Assembly: GCF_001400735.1 (NCBI RefSeq)
Contig: NZ_LJPW01000087.1
Location: forward strand, 1 to 34,372
Length of the DNA stretch: 34,372 nucleotides
Reading direction: 5' to 3'
From: Pseudomonas caricapapayae
Lineage (GTDB): Bacteria > Pseudomonadota > Gammaproteobacteria > Pseudomonadales > Pseudomonadaceae
The first letter of the stretch is position 1. The number at the start of each line of letters is the position of its first letter. A model generated the notes under the pieces. It was given only the letters and a program-made list of their open reading frames with translations, was not told where the DNA came from and did no database searches. Of the stretch, positions 5,194-12,254 are shown one piece after another. A program made the position numbers and the translations under genes.

Positions 5194-8091
5194 ATGAGGG
5201 ACACCTTTCCAATAGAACACGGTCTGTCCGCATCTGTGGCCGATGGGTTGGTCTACCGATCCGAGGGGGCGATTTCCCTCACTGATGTTCAGTACCTCGC
5301 GTTGGAGTCTGGCGTGGCGCATGGACAAAGCATGCTGGTGGTTTCCCCTACCTCCACGGGAAAGACTCAAATTGGGCTCTGGGCTATTGCTGAAGGACTG
5401 CTCGCAGGGAATAAAACAGTTTATTTGGTGACCCATCGCGCACTGGCCAAGCAGAAATTTGAAGACTTCAAAACGTTGTTATTGGACAGATATTTGGAGA
5501 GCGATGGTGCTTCCATGGTTATTGCCACGGGGGACTACGTCGAAGATGCCACGGGGCAGTATTCTGCGGCTCCTCTTAGTGCTCCTCTGGTAATTTCTAC
5601 ATATGAAAAATATTTAGCGCTACTGTCGGCATCTGGGGTGCCGAAAAGCATGCACAATACGATTGTCGTGTGCGATGAAATTCAGCTGATGGGAGACGAA
5701 AACCGCGGGCAAAATGTTGAAGTCCTTTTAACACTCATGCGGAATGCGGGTTGGAAGCAATTTGTAGGATTGTCAGCAGTTCTAAAAAGCAAGGATGCCC
5801 AAGACTTAGCGAACTGGCTGCGGGTTCAGCTTATTTTCGAGCAAAAGCGCGAGAAACATTTACGGTATGAATGCTGGATTGGCGATCAGATTTATTCAGT
5901 AAGCAGTGCAAAACCTGATGTGATGGAATCGGACAAGCGACTGCCTGCTGGAATTAAAGCGGAAACGATTTCAGCTTTAACATATTTGCTCAAGCAAGAT
6001 AACCCACCGCTTCCAATCATAGTTTTTTGCATGAAAAAGCAAGATACTTATGATCTTGCTGAGGCTTTTGTAGCTTCGTACCACAAGGGTAAGCAAGGAC
6101 AGTTGTCGTTAGAGTTTGATACATTGCCCGAAACTTCAGCTAACGCTATGTTGGCGAAGATACTAGATCTCCGAGTAGCGAGTCATAACGCGGATTTGAC
6201 TGACGAAGAGCGAGCGGTAGTGGAGCGTTACTTGTCAGAAAATAAGCTGGATGTTGTATTTGCTACAAGTACTTTAGCAGCAGGTGTGAATTTTCCTTTA
6301 GGGGCAGCAGTATTTGCTAATTGGGAGCGTTGGGACGGCCAGCAAAGGCAGTATGTCGCAATAGATAGCGCAGAGTTCCACAACATGTCCGGGCGGGTCG
6401 GGCGAATGGGGTTTGAACATGCAGAAGGGCGGGTAATATATTTTAGTACGGGGCTGCAAAGCGCATTAGCTAAAAGTTATCTATCAATTGAGCAGCTTCC
6501 TCAAATCAAGGCACGAATTGTGCCTGCTAGGTTTGGTCAGCTTTCACTGCAACTGATATCTTCAGGGTTGTGCAGCAACAGAGCCGAGCTTGAAGAGCTT
6601 GTTTGCACAACGTTCAGTGCGTTAAGGGAAGAAGATAACAACTTAACTGCATTTAAGACGTGGCCGAGTAAAGTCGGTGTTGCTCTGGCCGGCTTGATTG
6701 ATGCTGGCTTCGTCGTTGAAACATCTGGTGGGGACCTGAGCCCCACGCCAGTGGGGCGAGCAGTCGGGTTCAGTGGTTTGCTGCCTGAAACCGGGGTGTT
6801 TTTAATCAACTTTCTGTCTAGAAAGTCACTTTATTTGGCAGAACTCATTGGGCATCTTGAATCGGCGGATCTCAAATCCAGGCTAGAGATGCTTATCTTT
6901 TCCGCATGCTTATCCAGCCCTGAGTTTCGTCCGAGGAATGGAGTTAAACCTACTCGGTTCCTGCCTTATCAGTTGAAAGATCCCATTTATGATGCGCAGC
7001 ATCTCGCAGATGACCTAATGGAATCAATTTGGCAAGTTGATCCAGTACCTACTAATGCGGCATGGTTGTGCCAGAAGTGGACTAGCGGTGTTGAGATTAG
7101 GGCAATTGAGCGTGAAGTTAAATCTCTGAGTGCTGGCGCTGTCAAAGAAATGAACAGAAGCCTATCCTGGATCCTACAGGGCTTAGCTGGAATAGCTATG
7201 TCCGCCGCCGATAAGCGCGTGCCGCCAGTTCTACGTCCGCCACAAGTAAGAGTGGATGATACTTTGCTGCGCGCTATATCTAAGCTGACGCGCTACATTC
7301 GAAGATTAGCATACAGAGTCCAAGAGGGATTGCCGGACGACATTCTCTGGATGACAGGGTTATCTGCGTCGGGTAGTGCTTTAAAGCTGTATAGGCATGA
7401 AATGTTGCTGTTGAAGCAGCATGGAGTCACAACGCCGCAATTGCTTATGCTTGGCAGTCCTGAGGCGAATTCAGCAAGAATTTTAGCTTTTGTAAAATCT
7501 AAGCCTAATGCGCAAGCTAAAGCAAATTGGGCACGAGACGCTTGTCGAGATTGGAAAGTTGACCAGCGGAAGCGAATGTCTGTTAGGCATCTAAAGCGAG
7601 CTAGCAGGTGCGATAGTAAGGTTCTAATTGAGAACTATTATGAGGCAAAAGGTGATGCGTTTGAAATAGCGTTCGAACAGGTGCTTGCTCAGCTAGGTGT
7701 AGCGTTTGAAAAGTTAGATGACAAGACAAAAACTGGCGCACCCGACTATCTGGTCAAATTCTTCGATTCGCCTTCGGTTGTGGTCGAGCTAAAATCGAAA
7801 GAGGGAGATAAGCTTGTCGATTACAATAAAGCGGTAGAGGTTTTAGCAGCCTCCGAAATTCACGGCTTTAGAGATTGTTTTTGCGTGACTCTTTGCCATC
7901 CCGGAGTAGATCCGAGTGTGCCACAACAAATTGCCTCCTGTGGCCGGTTAAGCGTAGTTGAAAGTGGGGATTTGGGTGAGGCTCTATTGCGATTGTGCGA
8001 GGGAAGCCTAACACAACAACAAGTGTGGCAGTGGCTTTGCACTCCTGGGCAGGCCGTCGCCGAAGATCTGCCATTTCGTTTGTATAATTGA
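5194..8091 (+). CDS. Ski2-like SF2 helicase fused to PD-(D/E)XK nuclease, probable phage defence protein
   Basis: A 965-residue protein. Helicase motifs in order: SPTSTGKT (motif I, about 51-58), VTHRALAKQ (Ia), DEIQLMGDENRG (II, about 160; the DEIx...RG pattern is Ski2-like), GLSAVL (III), PIIVFCMKK (IV), ATSTLAAGVNFP (V) and HNMSGRVGRMGFE (VI). A helical middle part follows. The C-terminus carries KGDAFEIAFEQVL, GAPDYLVKF (Asp near 851) and VVVELKSK (ExK near 865-867), the catalytic layout of a PD-(D/E)XK nuclease. Known relatives by architecture are defence helicase-nuclease pairs such as Hachiman HamAB, there as two genes; the match here is inferred. Start ATG 5194 has AGGAG at 5180-5184. 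The gene is clearly lower in GC than its phage neighbours, has its own apparent promoter and hairpin, and interrupts the early-to-lysis junction, all signs of acquired cargo. Confidence 0.75.
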   Translation: MRDTFPIEHGLSASVADGLVYRSEGAISLTDVQYLALESGVAHGQSMLVVSPTSTGKTQIGLWAIAEGLLAGNKTVYLVTHRALAKQKFEDFKTLLLDRYLESDGASMVIATGDYVEDATGQYSAAPLSAPLVISTYEKYLALLSASGVPKSMHNTIVVCDEIQLMGDENRGQNVEVLLTLMRNAGWKQFVGLSAVLKSKDAQDLANWLRVQLIFEQKREKHLRYECWIGDQIYSVSSAKPDVMESDKRLPAGIKAETISALTYLLKQDNPPLPIIVFCMKKQDTYDLAEAFVASYHKGKQGQLSLEFDTLPETSANAMLAKILDLRVASHNADLTDEERAVVERYLSENKLDVVFATSTLAAGVNFPLGAAVFANWERWDGQQRQYVAIDSAEFHNMSGRVGRMGFEHAEGRVIYFSTGLQSALAKSYLSIEQLPQIKARIVPARFGQLSLQLISSGLCSNRAELEELVCTTFSALREEDNNLTAFKTWPSKVGVALAGLIDAGFVVETSGGDLSPTPVGRAVGFSGLLPETGVFLINFLSRKSLYLAELIGHLESADLKSRLEMLIFSACLSSPEFRPRNGVKPTRFLPYQLKDPIYDAQHLADDLMESIWQVDPVPTNAAWLCQKWTSGVEIRAIEREVKSLSAGAVKEMNRSLSWILQGLAGIAMSAADKRVPPVLRPPQVRVDDTLLRAISKLTRYIRRLAYRVQEGLPDDILWMTGLSASGSALKLYRHEMLLLKQHGVTTPQLLMLGSPEANSARILAFVKSKPNAQAKANWARDACRDWKVDQRKRMSVRHLKRASRCDSKVLIENYYEAKGDAFEIAFEQVLAQLGVAFEKLDDKTKTGAPDYLVKFFDSPSVVVELKSKEGDKLVDYNKAVEVLAASEIHGFRDCFCVTLCHPGVDPSVPQQIASCGRLSVVESGDLGEALLRLCEGSLTQQQVWQWLCTPGQAVAEDLPFRLYN

Positions 8092-8118
8092 TTAGTTTCT
8101 AAGAGAAATTTGTGAGAC

Positions 8119-8226
8119 CTACAGCCCTGCTATTTCTAGTAGGGCTGAAGGCTTTATATCTAGTGCTTCGGCGATCTTGGTGACACTCAAAATTGTGATG
8201 AATCGCCCGTGGTTTCGTGGATATAT
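8119..8226 (-). pseudogene. Remnant of an XRE-family HTH regulator
   Basis: On the - strand, the frame ending at TAG 8119-8121 encodes ITILSVTKIAEALDIKPS followed by ALLEIAGL, the typical last helices of a Cro/CI (XRE) helix-turn-helix protein. The preceding piece, GYIHE, is in a different frame (about 8206-8226), so at least one frameshift separates the recognition-helix part from the C-terminus. No start codon or intact N-terminus could be read beyond this. It may be what is left of the regulator that stood here before, or that came with, the helicase-nuclease gene. Confidence 0.4.
8122..8147 (+). terminator. Hairpin after the helicase-nuclease gene
   Basis: CAGCCCTGCT (8122-8131) pairs with AGTAGGGCTG (8138-8147), 10 bp with one G-U pair, loop ATTTCT, 31 bp after the TGA of the helicase-nuclease gene. 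The following bases are AAGGCTTTAT, only a weak T-rich tail. It overlaps the end of the reverse-strand XRE remnant, so the symmetry could be partly coincidental. Confidence 0.45.
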
Positions 8227-8504
8227 CCGACTTACTGCTTATGGCCGTTCCCTGCCGGTCGTCACTACCGCGTACGCTAAACAAGTCCATGCAATTACGT
8301 TTTCTGACCGTCCGTCCGGTTAGATTGTCGTATTGCGGTCGTATTGGTGTTGCATTACGGTCGCATCGTGACCAACCTTTAAATAGCCCTTTTCGGTTTT
8401 TCCGAACGTCGGTACAACGTGGGCACGATCTGCGATTTGCGCCTGAATCGCCTCCAAAGCACCTGCTGTACATGCTTCACCCAGCCATCCCCAAGGCTGT
8501 CACC
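8227..8504. other. Noncoding junction between cargo and lysis genes
   Basis: No intact gene is supported. The only pattern seen is a pair of direct repeats, GTCGTATTG at 8327-8335 and 8338-8346, followed by a related GGTCGCAT. These may be operator or promoter elements for the lysis operon, or debris from rearrangement. The stretch ends in the terminator at 8505. Confidence 0.4.
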
Positions 8505-8527
8505 AACCCCGCCTCGGCGGGGTTTTT
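8505..8527 (+). terminator. Intrinsic terminator upstream of the lysis cassette
   Basis: AACCCCGCC, loop TC, GGCGGGG, then TTTTT. The GC-rich stem and T-run are a textbook rho-independent terminator. It stands directly before the holin, where lambdoid phages need antitermination to enter the late genes, consistent with the putative antiterminator at 4276-4758. Confidence 0.8.
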
Positions 8528-8559
8528 CATTTCAGCTCCCCCGGAAGGGTGGCAACCGG

Positions 8560-8883
8560 ATGCGCACCATGCCCGACAAACCAGATACGTGGGCCAGGAT
8601 CGTGGCGGCCATTTCAAATCCACTGTGGCAGGGCATGATCATGGCCATCGTCGTTTCTCTATTGCGCATCCTCTACGACGCCAAAGAAACCAGTAAGCGC
8701 CGGATCTTGTTCGAAGCGCTGATCTGCGGTTCGCTGAGTCTGGTTGCCTCCAGCCTGATCGAGTGGATGACCTGGCCGCCCAGCTTGTCGGTAGCTGCAG
8801 GTGGAACGATTGGCTTTCTTGGCGTTACGGCCATTCGCGAATTGGTGGCCCGTTTCATAGGCCGGAAGGTGGATTCCCTATGA
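8560..8883 (+). CDS. Phage holin (lambda S-like, 3 TM)
   Basis: A 107-residue inner-membrane protein with three hydrophobic segments: WQGMIMAIVVSLLRILY (about 24-40), ALICGSLSLVASSLIEW (about 53-70) and SVAAGGTIGFLGVTAI (about 77-92). The LLRILYDAKETSKRRILFEALICG region is characteristic of the Phage_holin_3 family found in Pseudomonas prophages. It should open the inner membrane at the end of the lytic cycle to release the endolysin. ATG 8560 is preferred because GGAAGGG (8543-8549) is 10 nt upstream; a second ATG at 8569 could make a shorter, antiholin-style pair as in lambda S107/S105. It overlaps the next gene by ATGA. Confidence 0.85.
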   Translation: MRTMPDKPDTWARIVAAISNPLWQGMIMAIVVSLLRILYDAKETSKRRILFEALICGSLSLVASSLIEWMTWPPSLSVAAGGTIGFLGVTAIRELVARFIGRKVDSL

Positions 8884-9266
8884 AGGCTATCGCCGCTGCA
8901 ATCATCATCGCGCTGGTGGGCGTACTGCTCGTCGGCATTCAGCAATACCGGGTCGTCGCATTGCGCGGCGAGGTGGAAGTGGAAGCAACGGCCAAGAAGA
9001 AAGCACTCGACGCCAACGTCGAAAGCGAGGCCACCATCACCACGTTGCGCGCCGAGGCCCAGCGTAACGCTGCCTATCTGAAGGACTTGAATCAACGGAT
9101 CAAGGCCAGCGAAAACAAAGCCAAACAGGCGAGGAAAGAATTTGAAGACCTCAAGCGCAACAGCAAGCCCGTTCGTGATTGGGCTTCTCAGCCTTTGCCT
9201 GACGGCCTGCGCGGCAAAGCCGGTGGTGGTCACAAAAACGTCAGCGGTTCGAATCGAACCCCCTGA
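8880..9266 (+). CDS. Rz-like inner-membrane spanin
   Basis: A 128-residue protein with one N-terminal membrane anchor (about 3-22, AIAAAIIIALVGVLLVGI) followed by a long charged coiled coil (about 28-100, with LRGEVEVEATAKKKALDANVE and LNQRIKASENKAKQARK), the standard i-spanin design. It spans the periplasm and joins the outer-membrane spanin to fuse the two membranes at lysis. ATG 8880 overlaps the holin stop. The Rz1 lipoprotein is encoded in another frame inside its 3' part (from 9142). Confidence 0.85.
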   Translation: MKAIAAAIIIALVGVLLVGIQQYRVVALRGEVEVEATAKKKALDANVESEATITTLRAEAQRNAAYLKDLNQRIKASENKAKQARKEFEDLKRNSKPVRDWASQPLPDGLRGKAGGGHKNVSGSNRTP

Positions 9267-9414
9267 GCTGATTCCTTGCGAACGCATCAACGCTGATGAG
9301 GCTGACCTTCGTTCTAACGGCGACGTCTGGGAGCTGAAGGACCAGGCCATCAAGCTGCTCGACACCTGCGCCGATCAGGTCGACGCCCAGATCCTGCGCA
9401 GCCAGAGCAGGTAG
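9142..9414 (+). CDS. Rz1-like outer-membrane spanin lipoprotein
   Basis: A 90-residue lipoprotein with signal peptide and lipobox LTAC, so Cys23 would be the lipidated first residue of the mature protein. The start is TTG 9142 with AGGAAAG at 9132-9138. It begins inside Rz in the +1 register and runs 148 bp past the Rz stop, the overlapping arrangement seen for many Rz/Rz1 pairs. The mature part carries PPELIPCERI, a proline-containing segment common in Rz1 proteins. It is longer than lambda Rz1 (60 aa). Confidence 0.85.
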   Translation: MKTSSATASPFVIGLLSLCLTACAAKPVVVTKTSAVRIEPPELIPCERINADEADLRSNGDVWELKDQAIKLLDTCADQVDAQILRSQSR

Positions 9415-9442
9415 TCGAGGCCACTGTGCTTCATGCCCCATC

Positions 9443-9470
9443 GGGGGGCAAACCAACCCCCCTGTTTTTT
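9443..9470 (+). terminator. Intrinsic terminator after the lysis cassette
   Basis: GGGGGG (9443-9448), an 8-nt loop, CCCCCC (9457-9462), then TG and six T. It follows the Rz1 stop by 28 bp and separates lysis from packaging genes. Confidence 0.65.
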
Positions 9471-9560
9471 GGGTCCTCCCTGAGGGGGGCTCCCTACACG
9501 GGTACGTGGACTCGCGGTTCCTGTGCAGCTGAGTTTTTTGCAGGGATGTCCGTCTTTCTA
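9471..9560. other. Candidate cos region
   Basis: In phages with Nu1/gpA terminases the cos site lies directly upstream of Nu1. This 90-bp gap is the only space there. Around 9498-9520 the run GGGTACGTGGACTCGCGGTT recalls the lambda cosN right side, where GGGCGGCGACCT is followed by CGCGGG. The similarity is by eye and partial; the nick positions cannot be set from sequence alone. Confidence 0.3.
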
Positions 9561-9571
9561 AAGGGTTGTGT

Positions 9572-10093
9572 ATGGGCAGGAAAGTCAGCAAGGCCGACTT
9601 GAGTGAGATCGTTGGCCGGGATGAACGCACCCTGACCCGGTGGCAACACGACGGCATGCCGGTGGTCGAGTTTGGTCTGGGTCGTGGCAACGAAAACCAG
9701 TACGACACCGAAGCGGTGGTCCAGTGGTTGATGCAGCAGGCTTCGCTCAACGGCAAGAAGGAATCGTCCCGTGACAGGCTCGACCGGGTCCGGGCCAACC
9801 GTGAAGAACTGGCGCTGGCCAAAGAGCTTGGGGAGGTGGTGATCGCCTCCGACATGATCCAGCGCTTCGAGGCCATGATCATGTCGGCCAAGGTCGAACT
9901 GCTTAATACATTTCCAGATGTGCTCGCCGCTGAGCTGTCAGCCCGCTATGGCATTGAGGTGGATGATCTACTGATTCGTGAGCCCATCGAGGCCATCCTG
10001 AGAAGGCTTTCGGACTATGACAATGATGCTGACTCAACTGGAGATTCTGACGAATCGCCATACCCGGAGGGCCTTGAGGAAGACGGCGAGTGA
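9572..10093 (+). CDS. Terminase small subunit (Nu1-like)
   Basis: A 173-residue packaging protein. The N-terminus GRKVSKADLSEIVGRDERTLTRWQHDGMPV is a winged helix-turn-helix close to lambda Nu1, which binds cosB and delivers DNA to the large subunit. The middle (about 60-105, RDRLDRVRANREELALAKELGEVV) is helical and matches the dimer and gpA-contact region; the tail is acidic. ATG 9572 follows AAGGG at 9561-9565; the TTG at 9566 has no spacing for that site. Its 3' end overlaps the large subunit by about 77 nt. Confidence 0.85.
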   Translation: MGRKVSKADLSEIVGRDERTLTRWQHDGMPVVEFGLGRGNENQYDTEAVVQWLMQQASLNGKKESSRDRLDRVRANREELALAKELGEVVIASDMIQRFEAMIMSAKVELLNTFPDVLAAELSARYGIEVDDLLIREPIEAILRRLSDYDNDADSTGDSDESPYPEGLEEDGE

Positions 10094-12026
10094 GTCCCTG
10101 CACAAGGCCTGTTTGAAGTGGGCTCCACCGCCGCGCATGAGCATCATCGAGTGGGCGGACAAGTATCGCTGGCTGTCCGCCGAAGAGGCTGCACGGCCGG
10201 GTAAATACCGGTTCGATGTGACCCCGCATCTGGTCTGGCCAGGTGGCCCACTTGAGGCGCTGGACGATCCAGACGTTACAGAAATCGTAGGGCGCAAGTC
10301 TGCGCAGGTGGCCTGGACGTCGGGCGTGCTGGGTAATGCCCTGGGCAAGTGGATCGACATCGATCCGTCTCCGATCCTGGTGCTTTTTCCCAAGGCTGAA
10401 GCGGCCAAGCAGTATGTGGGCGAGAAGCTTGAGCCCATGATTGAGGCGACGCCCAGGCTTCGCAAGAAGGTTGATCTACGCAGTCGCAAGCTGCAGCAGC
10501 GCCAGGACTTCAAGCGTTTTCCGGGCGGCTTTCTGAAAATGGTGGGCTCCAACAGTCCGGCGAGCGTGAAGTCCACGCCGGTGCCCAGAGTCGCTGTCGA
10601 GGAGCCTGATGACTGCAACCTCAACCTACGGGGGCAGGGGGACAGCATCAAGCTGGCCAAGGAACGATTGAAGACGTTTCGCCGCTCGAAAATCATCATC
10701 GGCGGCACCCCGACCATCAAGGGCCTATCGGCCATTGATGCGGAGCTGGAAATCTCCGACAAGCGCGAAGGGCTCGTGCCTTGCCACGAATGCGGTCAGT
10801 CGCACGCGTTGAGTTTCGACAATCTGTTCTGTGCGGACGACCCCGACTACCACCACGAGGTGTACGGCAAGAAGCGGCCAGAACATGCGTACTACGCCTG
10901 CCCACACTGCGGCTGTTCATGGGATGACAACCAGAAAAACGCAAACCTCAAGCACGGCCGTTGGGTCGCGACGGCCGAGTTTAGAGGCATCGCCGGTTAC
11001 ATTCTTAACGAGCTCTACGCCACGTTCTGGGGATCGCGCTTCCAGGCGCTGATGGAGAAGCAACTTCAGGCCGAGCACGCCGCGTCCCACGGTAACATCG
11101 GGCCGATGATTGCGTTCGTCAACAGCTCCAAGGGGGAGAGTTACGAATACAAAAGCGATGCACCCAAAACCGATGAGCTGGAAAAGCGGGCTGAGCCTTA
11201 CGCAGAGCTGACGGCACCCAATGGTGTGCTGCTGATTACGGTGGGCGTCGACGTTCAGGGGGACCGGCTGGCGCTGGTCATCATCGGCTGGGGCCGGGGT
11301 GAAGAATCGTGGCGACTGTACTGGGGGGAGCTGTACGGTAATCCCATCGATCCGCATGACGCCGTTTGGCAGGAACTGGATCAGCTAATCGCCAAGCCTG
11401 TGGCGACAGAGGGCGGAGCGCAGCTGGTCATTTCCGCCGTGAGTATCGACAGCTCGGACGGCAACACCAGCGACGCGGTCTACGGGTACGTCCGGGATCG
11501 GCAGCGCTACAACATCATGGCTATCAAAGGTGCGTCGATTGACAGCCGTGATAAGGAAATCTTTACCCGGCCGTCCCCGTCGGTTGACTCCTCCCAGGAC
11601 AACACCAAAGCGTCGAAATATGGCTTGCGCGTCTACATCGTCGGAACCCACAAGGCCAAGACGCTGATCGACGGACGTCTTCGACTCACCGGCGCAGGGC
11701 CGGGGCGGATGCACTGGTACAGCGAGATCCGCTCGGACTACTACGAGCAGCTCACCAATGAAGTGCTGGCCCCTCACGCTCGCAACCCCAGCAAGATGGT
11801 GTGGCAGAAGAAGGCGGGTCGCCGCAACGAAGCGCTGGATTGCGAAGTGTATGCACTGCATGCGGCCAGAAGCTTGAAGACCCATCTGTTACGCGAACAT
11901 GAGTGGGACCAGCTGGAGCAACAACTGCTGCAGCCCACTCTTTTCAACACCGAGCAGGCCGTCACTCCTGTGCCACGTAAAGCGAATGCTCGCGGTCGTG
12001 GCACGCGCAGCCGTGCAGGCTATTAG
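10017..12026 (+). CDS. Terminase large subunit (lambda gpA family)
   Basis: A 669-residue packaging motor and endonuclease of the GpA family. SIIEWADKYRWLSAEEAARPGKYRF marks the conserved N-terminus, GRKSAQVAWTSGVLGNALGKW the ATP-binding region and VAVEEPDDC the acidic Walker-B-like strand. Two CxxC pairs (CHEC near 255, CPHC near 295) form a probable zinc site seen in many GpA proteins. ITVGVDVQGDRLALVIIGWG begins the nuclease domain, followed by AVSIDSSDGNTSDAV. It cuts at cos and packages DNA into the prohead. ATGs at 10017, 10023 and 10026 are all possible starts inside Nu1. Confidence 0.93.
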   Translation: MTMMLTQLEILTNRHTRRALRKTASESLHKACLKWAPPPRMSIIEWADKYRWLSAEEAARPGKYRFDVTPHLVWPGGPLEALDDPDVTEIVGRKSAQVAWTSGVLGNALGKWIDIDPSPILVLFPKAEAAKQYVGEKLEPMIEATPRLRKKVDLRSRKLQQRQDFKRFPGGFLKMVGSNSPASVKSTPVPRVAVEEPDDCNLNLRGQGDSIKLAKERLKTFRRSKIIIGGTPTIKGLSAIDAELEISDKREGLVPCHECGQSHALSFDNLFCADDPDYHHEVYGKKRPEHAYYACPHCGCSWDDNQKNANLKHGRWVATAEFRGIAGYILNELYATFWGSRFQALMEKQLQAEHAASHGNIGPMIAFVNSSKGESYEYKSDAPKTDELEKRAEPYAELTAPNGVLLITVGVDVQGDRLALVIIGWGRGEESWRLYWGELYGNPIDPHDAVWQELDQLIAKPVATEGGAQLVISAVSIDSSDGNTSDAVYGYVRDRQRYNIMAIKGASIDSRDKEIFTRPSPSVDSSQDNTKASKYGLRVYIVGTHKAKTLIDGRLRLTGAGPGRMHWYSEIRSDYYEQLTNEVLAPHARNPSKMVWQKKAGRRNEALDCEVYALHAARSLKTHLLREHEWDQLEQQLLQPTLFNTEQAVTPVPRKANARGRGTRSRAGY

Positions 12027-12036
12027 AGGTTCAATC

Positions 12037-12252
12037 ATGACTGACGCACAAATGCGCCTGGAGCAAGTACGGGCGGCGATCTCTGACGTCCTTAAAAAAG
12101 GTCAGCGTCTCAAAAGAGCAGATCGCGAGATCTATAGGGCCGAGCTCGACAGCCTGCGCTTGCTGGAGCAGCAGTACGCCAAAGAGGTCGCGCTGGAACA
12201 GGCATCGCTGCAGGGCAGGGGGCGTAATCGCATCTCCTACATGGTGATTTGA
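12037..12252 (+). CDS. Head-tail joining protein (gpW-like)
   Basis: A 71-residue, almost fully helical protein of the gpW family: TDAQMRLEQVRAAISDVLKKGQRLKR and ADREIYRAELDSLRLLEQQYAKEV, then a charged tail. gpW binds below the portal to stabilise packaged DNA and allow tail joining. ATG 12037 has AGAGG at 12025-12029. Its place between terminase and portal is exactly as in lambda. Its stop overlaps the region of the next start. Confidence 0.85.
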   Translation: MTDAQMRLEQVRAAISDVLKKGQRLKRADREIYRAELDSLRLLEQQYAKEVALEQASLQGRGRNRISYMVI

Positions 12253-12254
12253 TT

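Noticed and set aside
8099..8473. 124-codon - strand frame next to the helicase-nuclease gene
   Set aside because: Its product is not protein-like overall; the real signal is the short XRE remnant in a neighbouring frame, reported as a pseudogene.
8217..8696. 159-codon + strand frame before the holin
   Set aside because: It runs through the strong terminator at 8505-8527 and overlaps the holin in another frame; no domain is visible.
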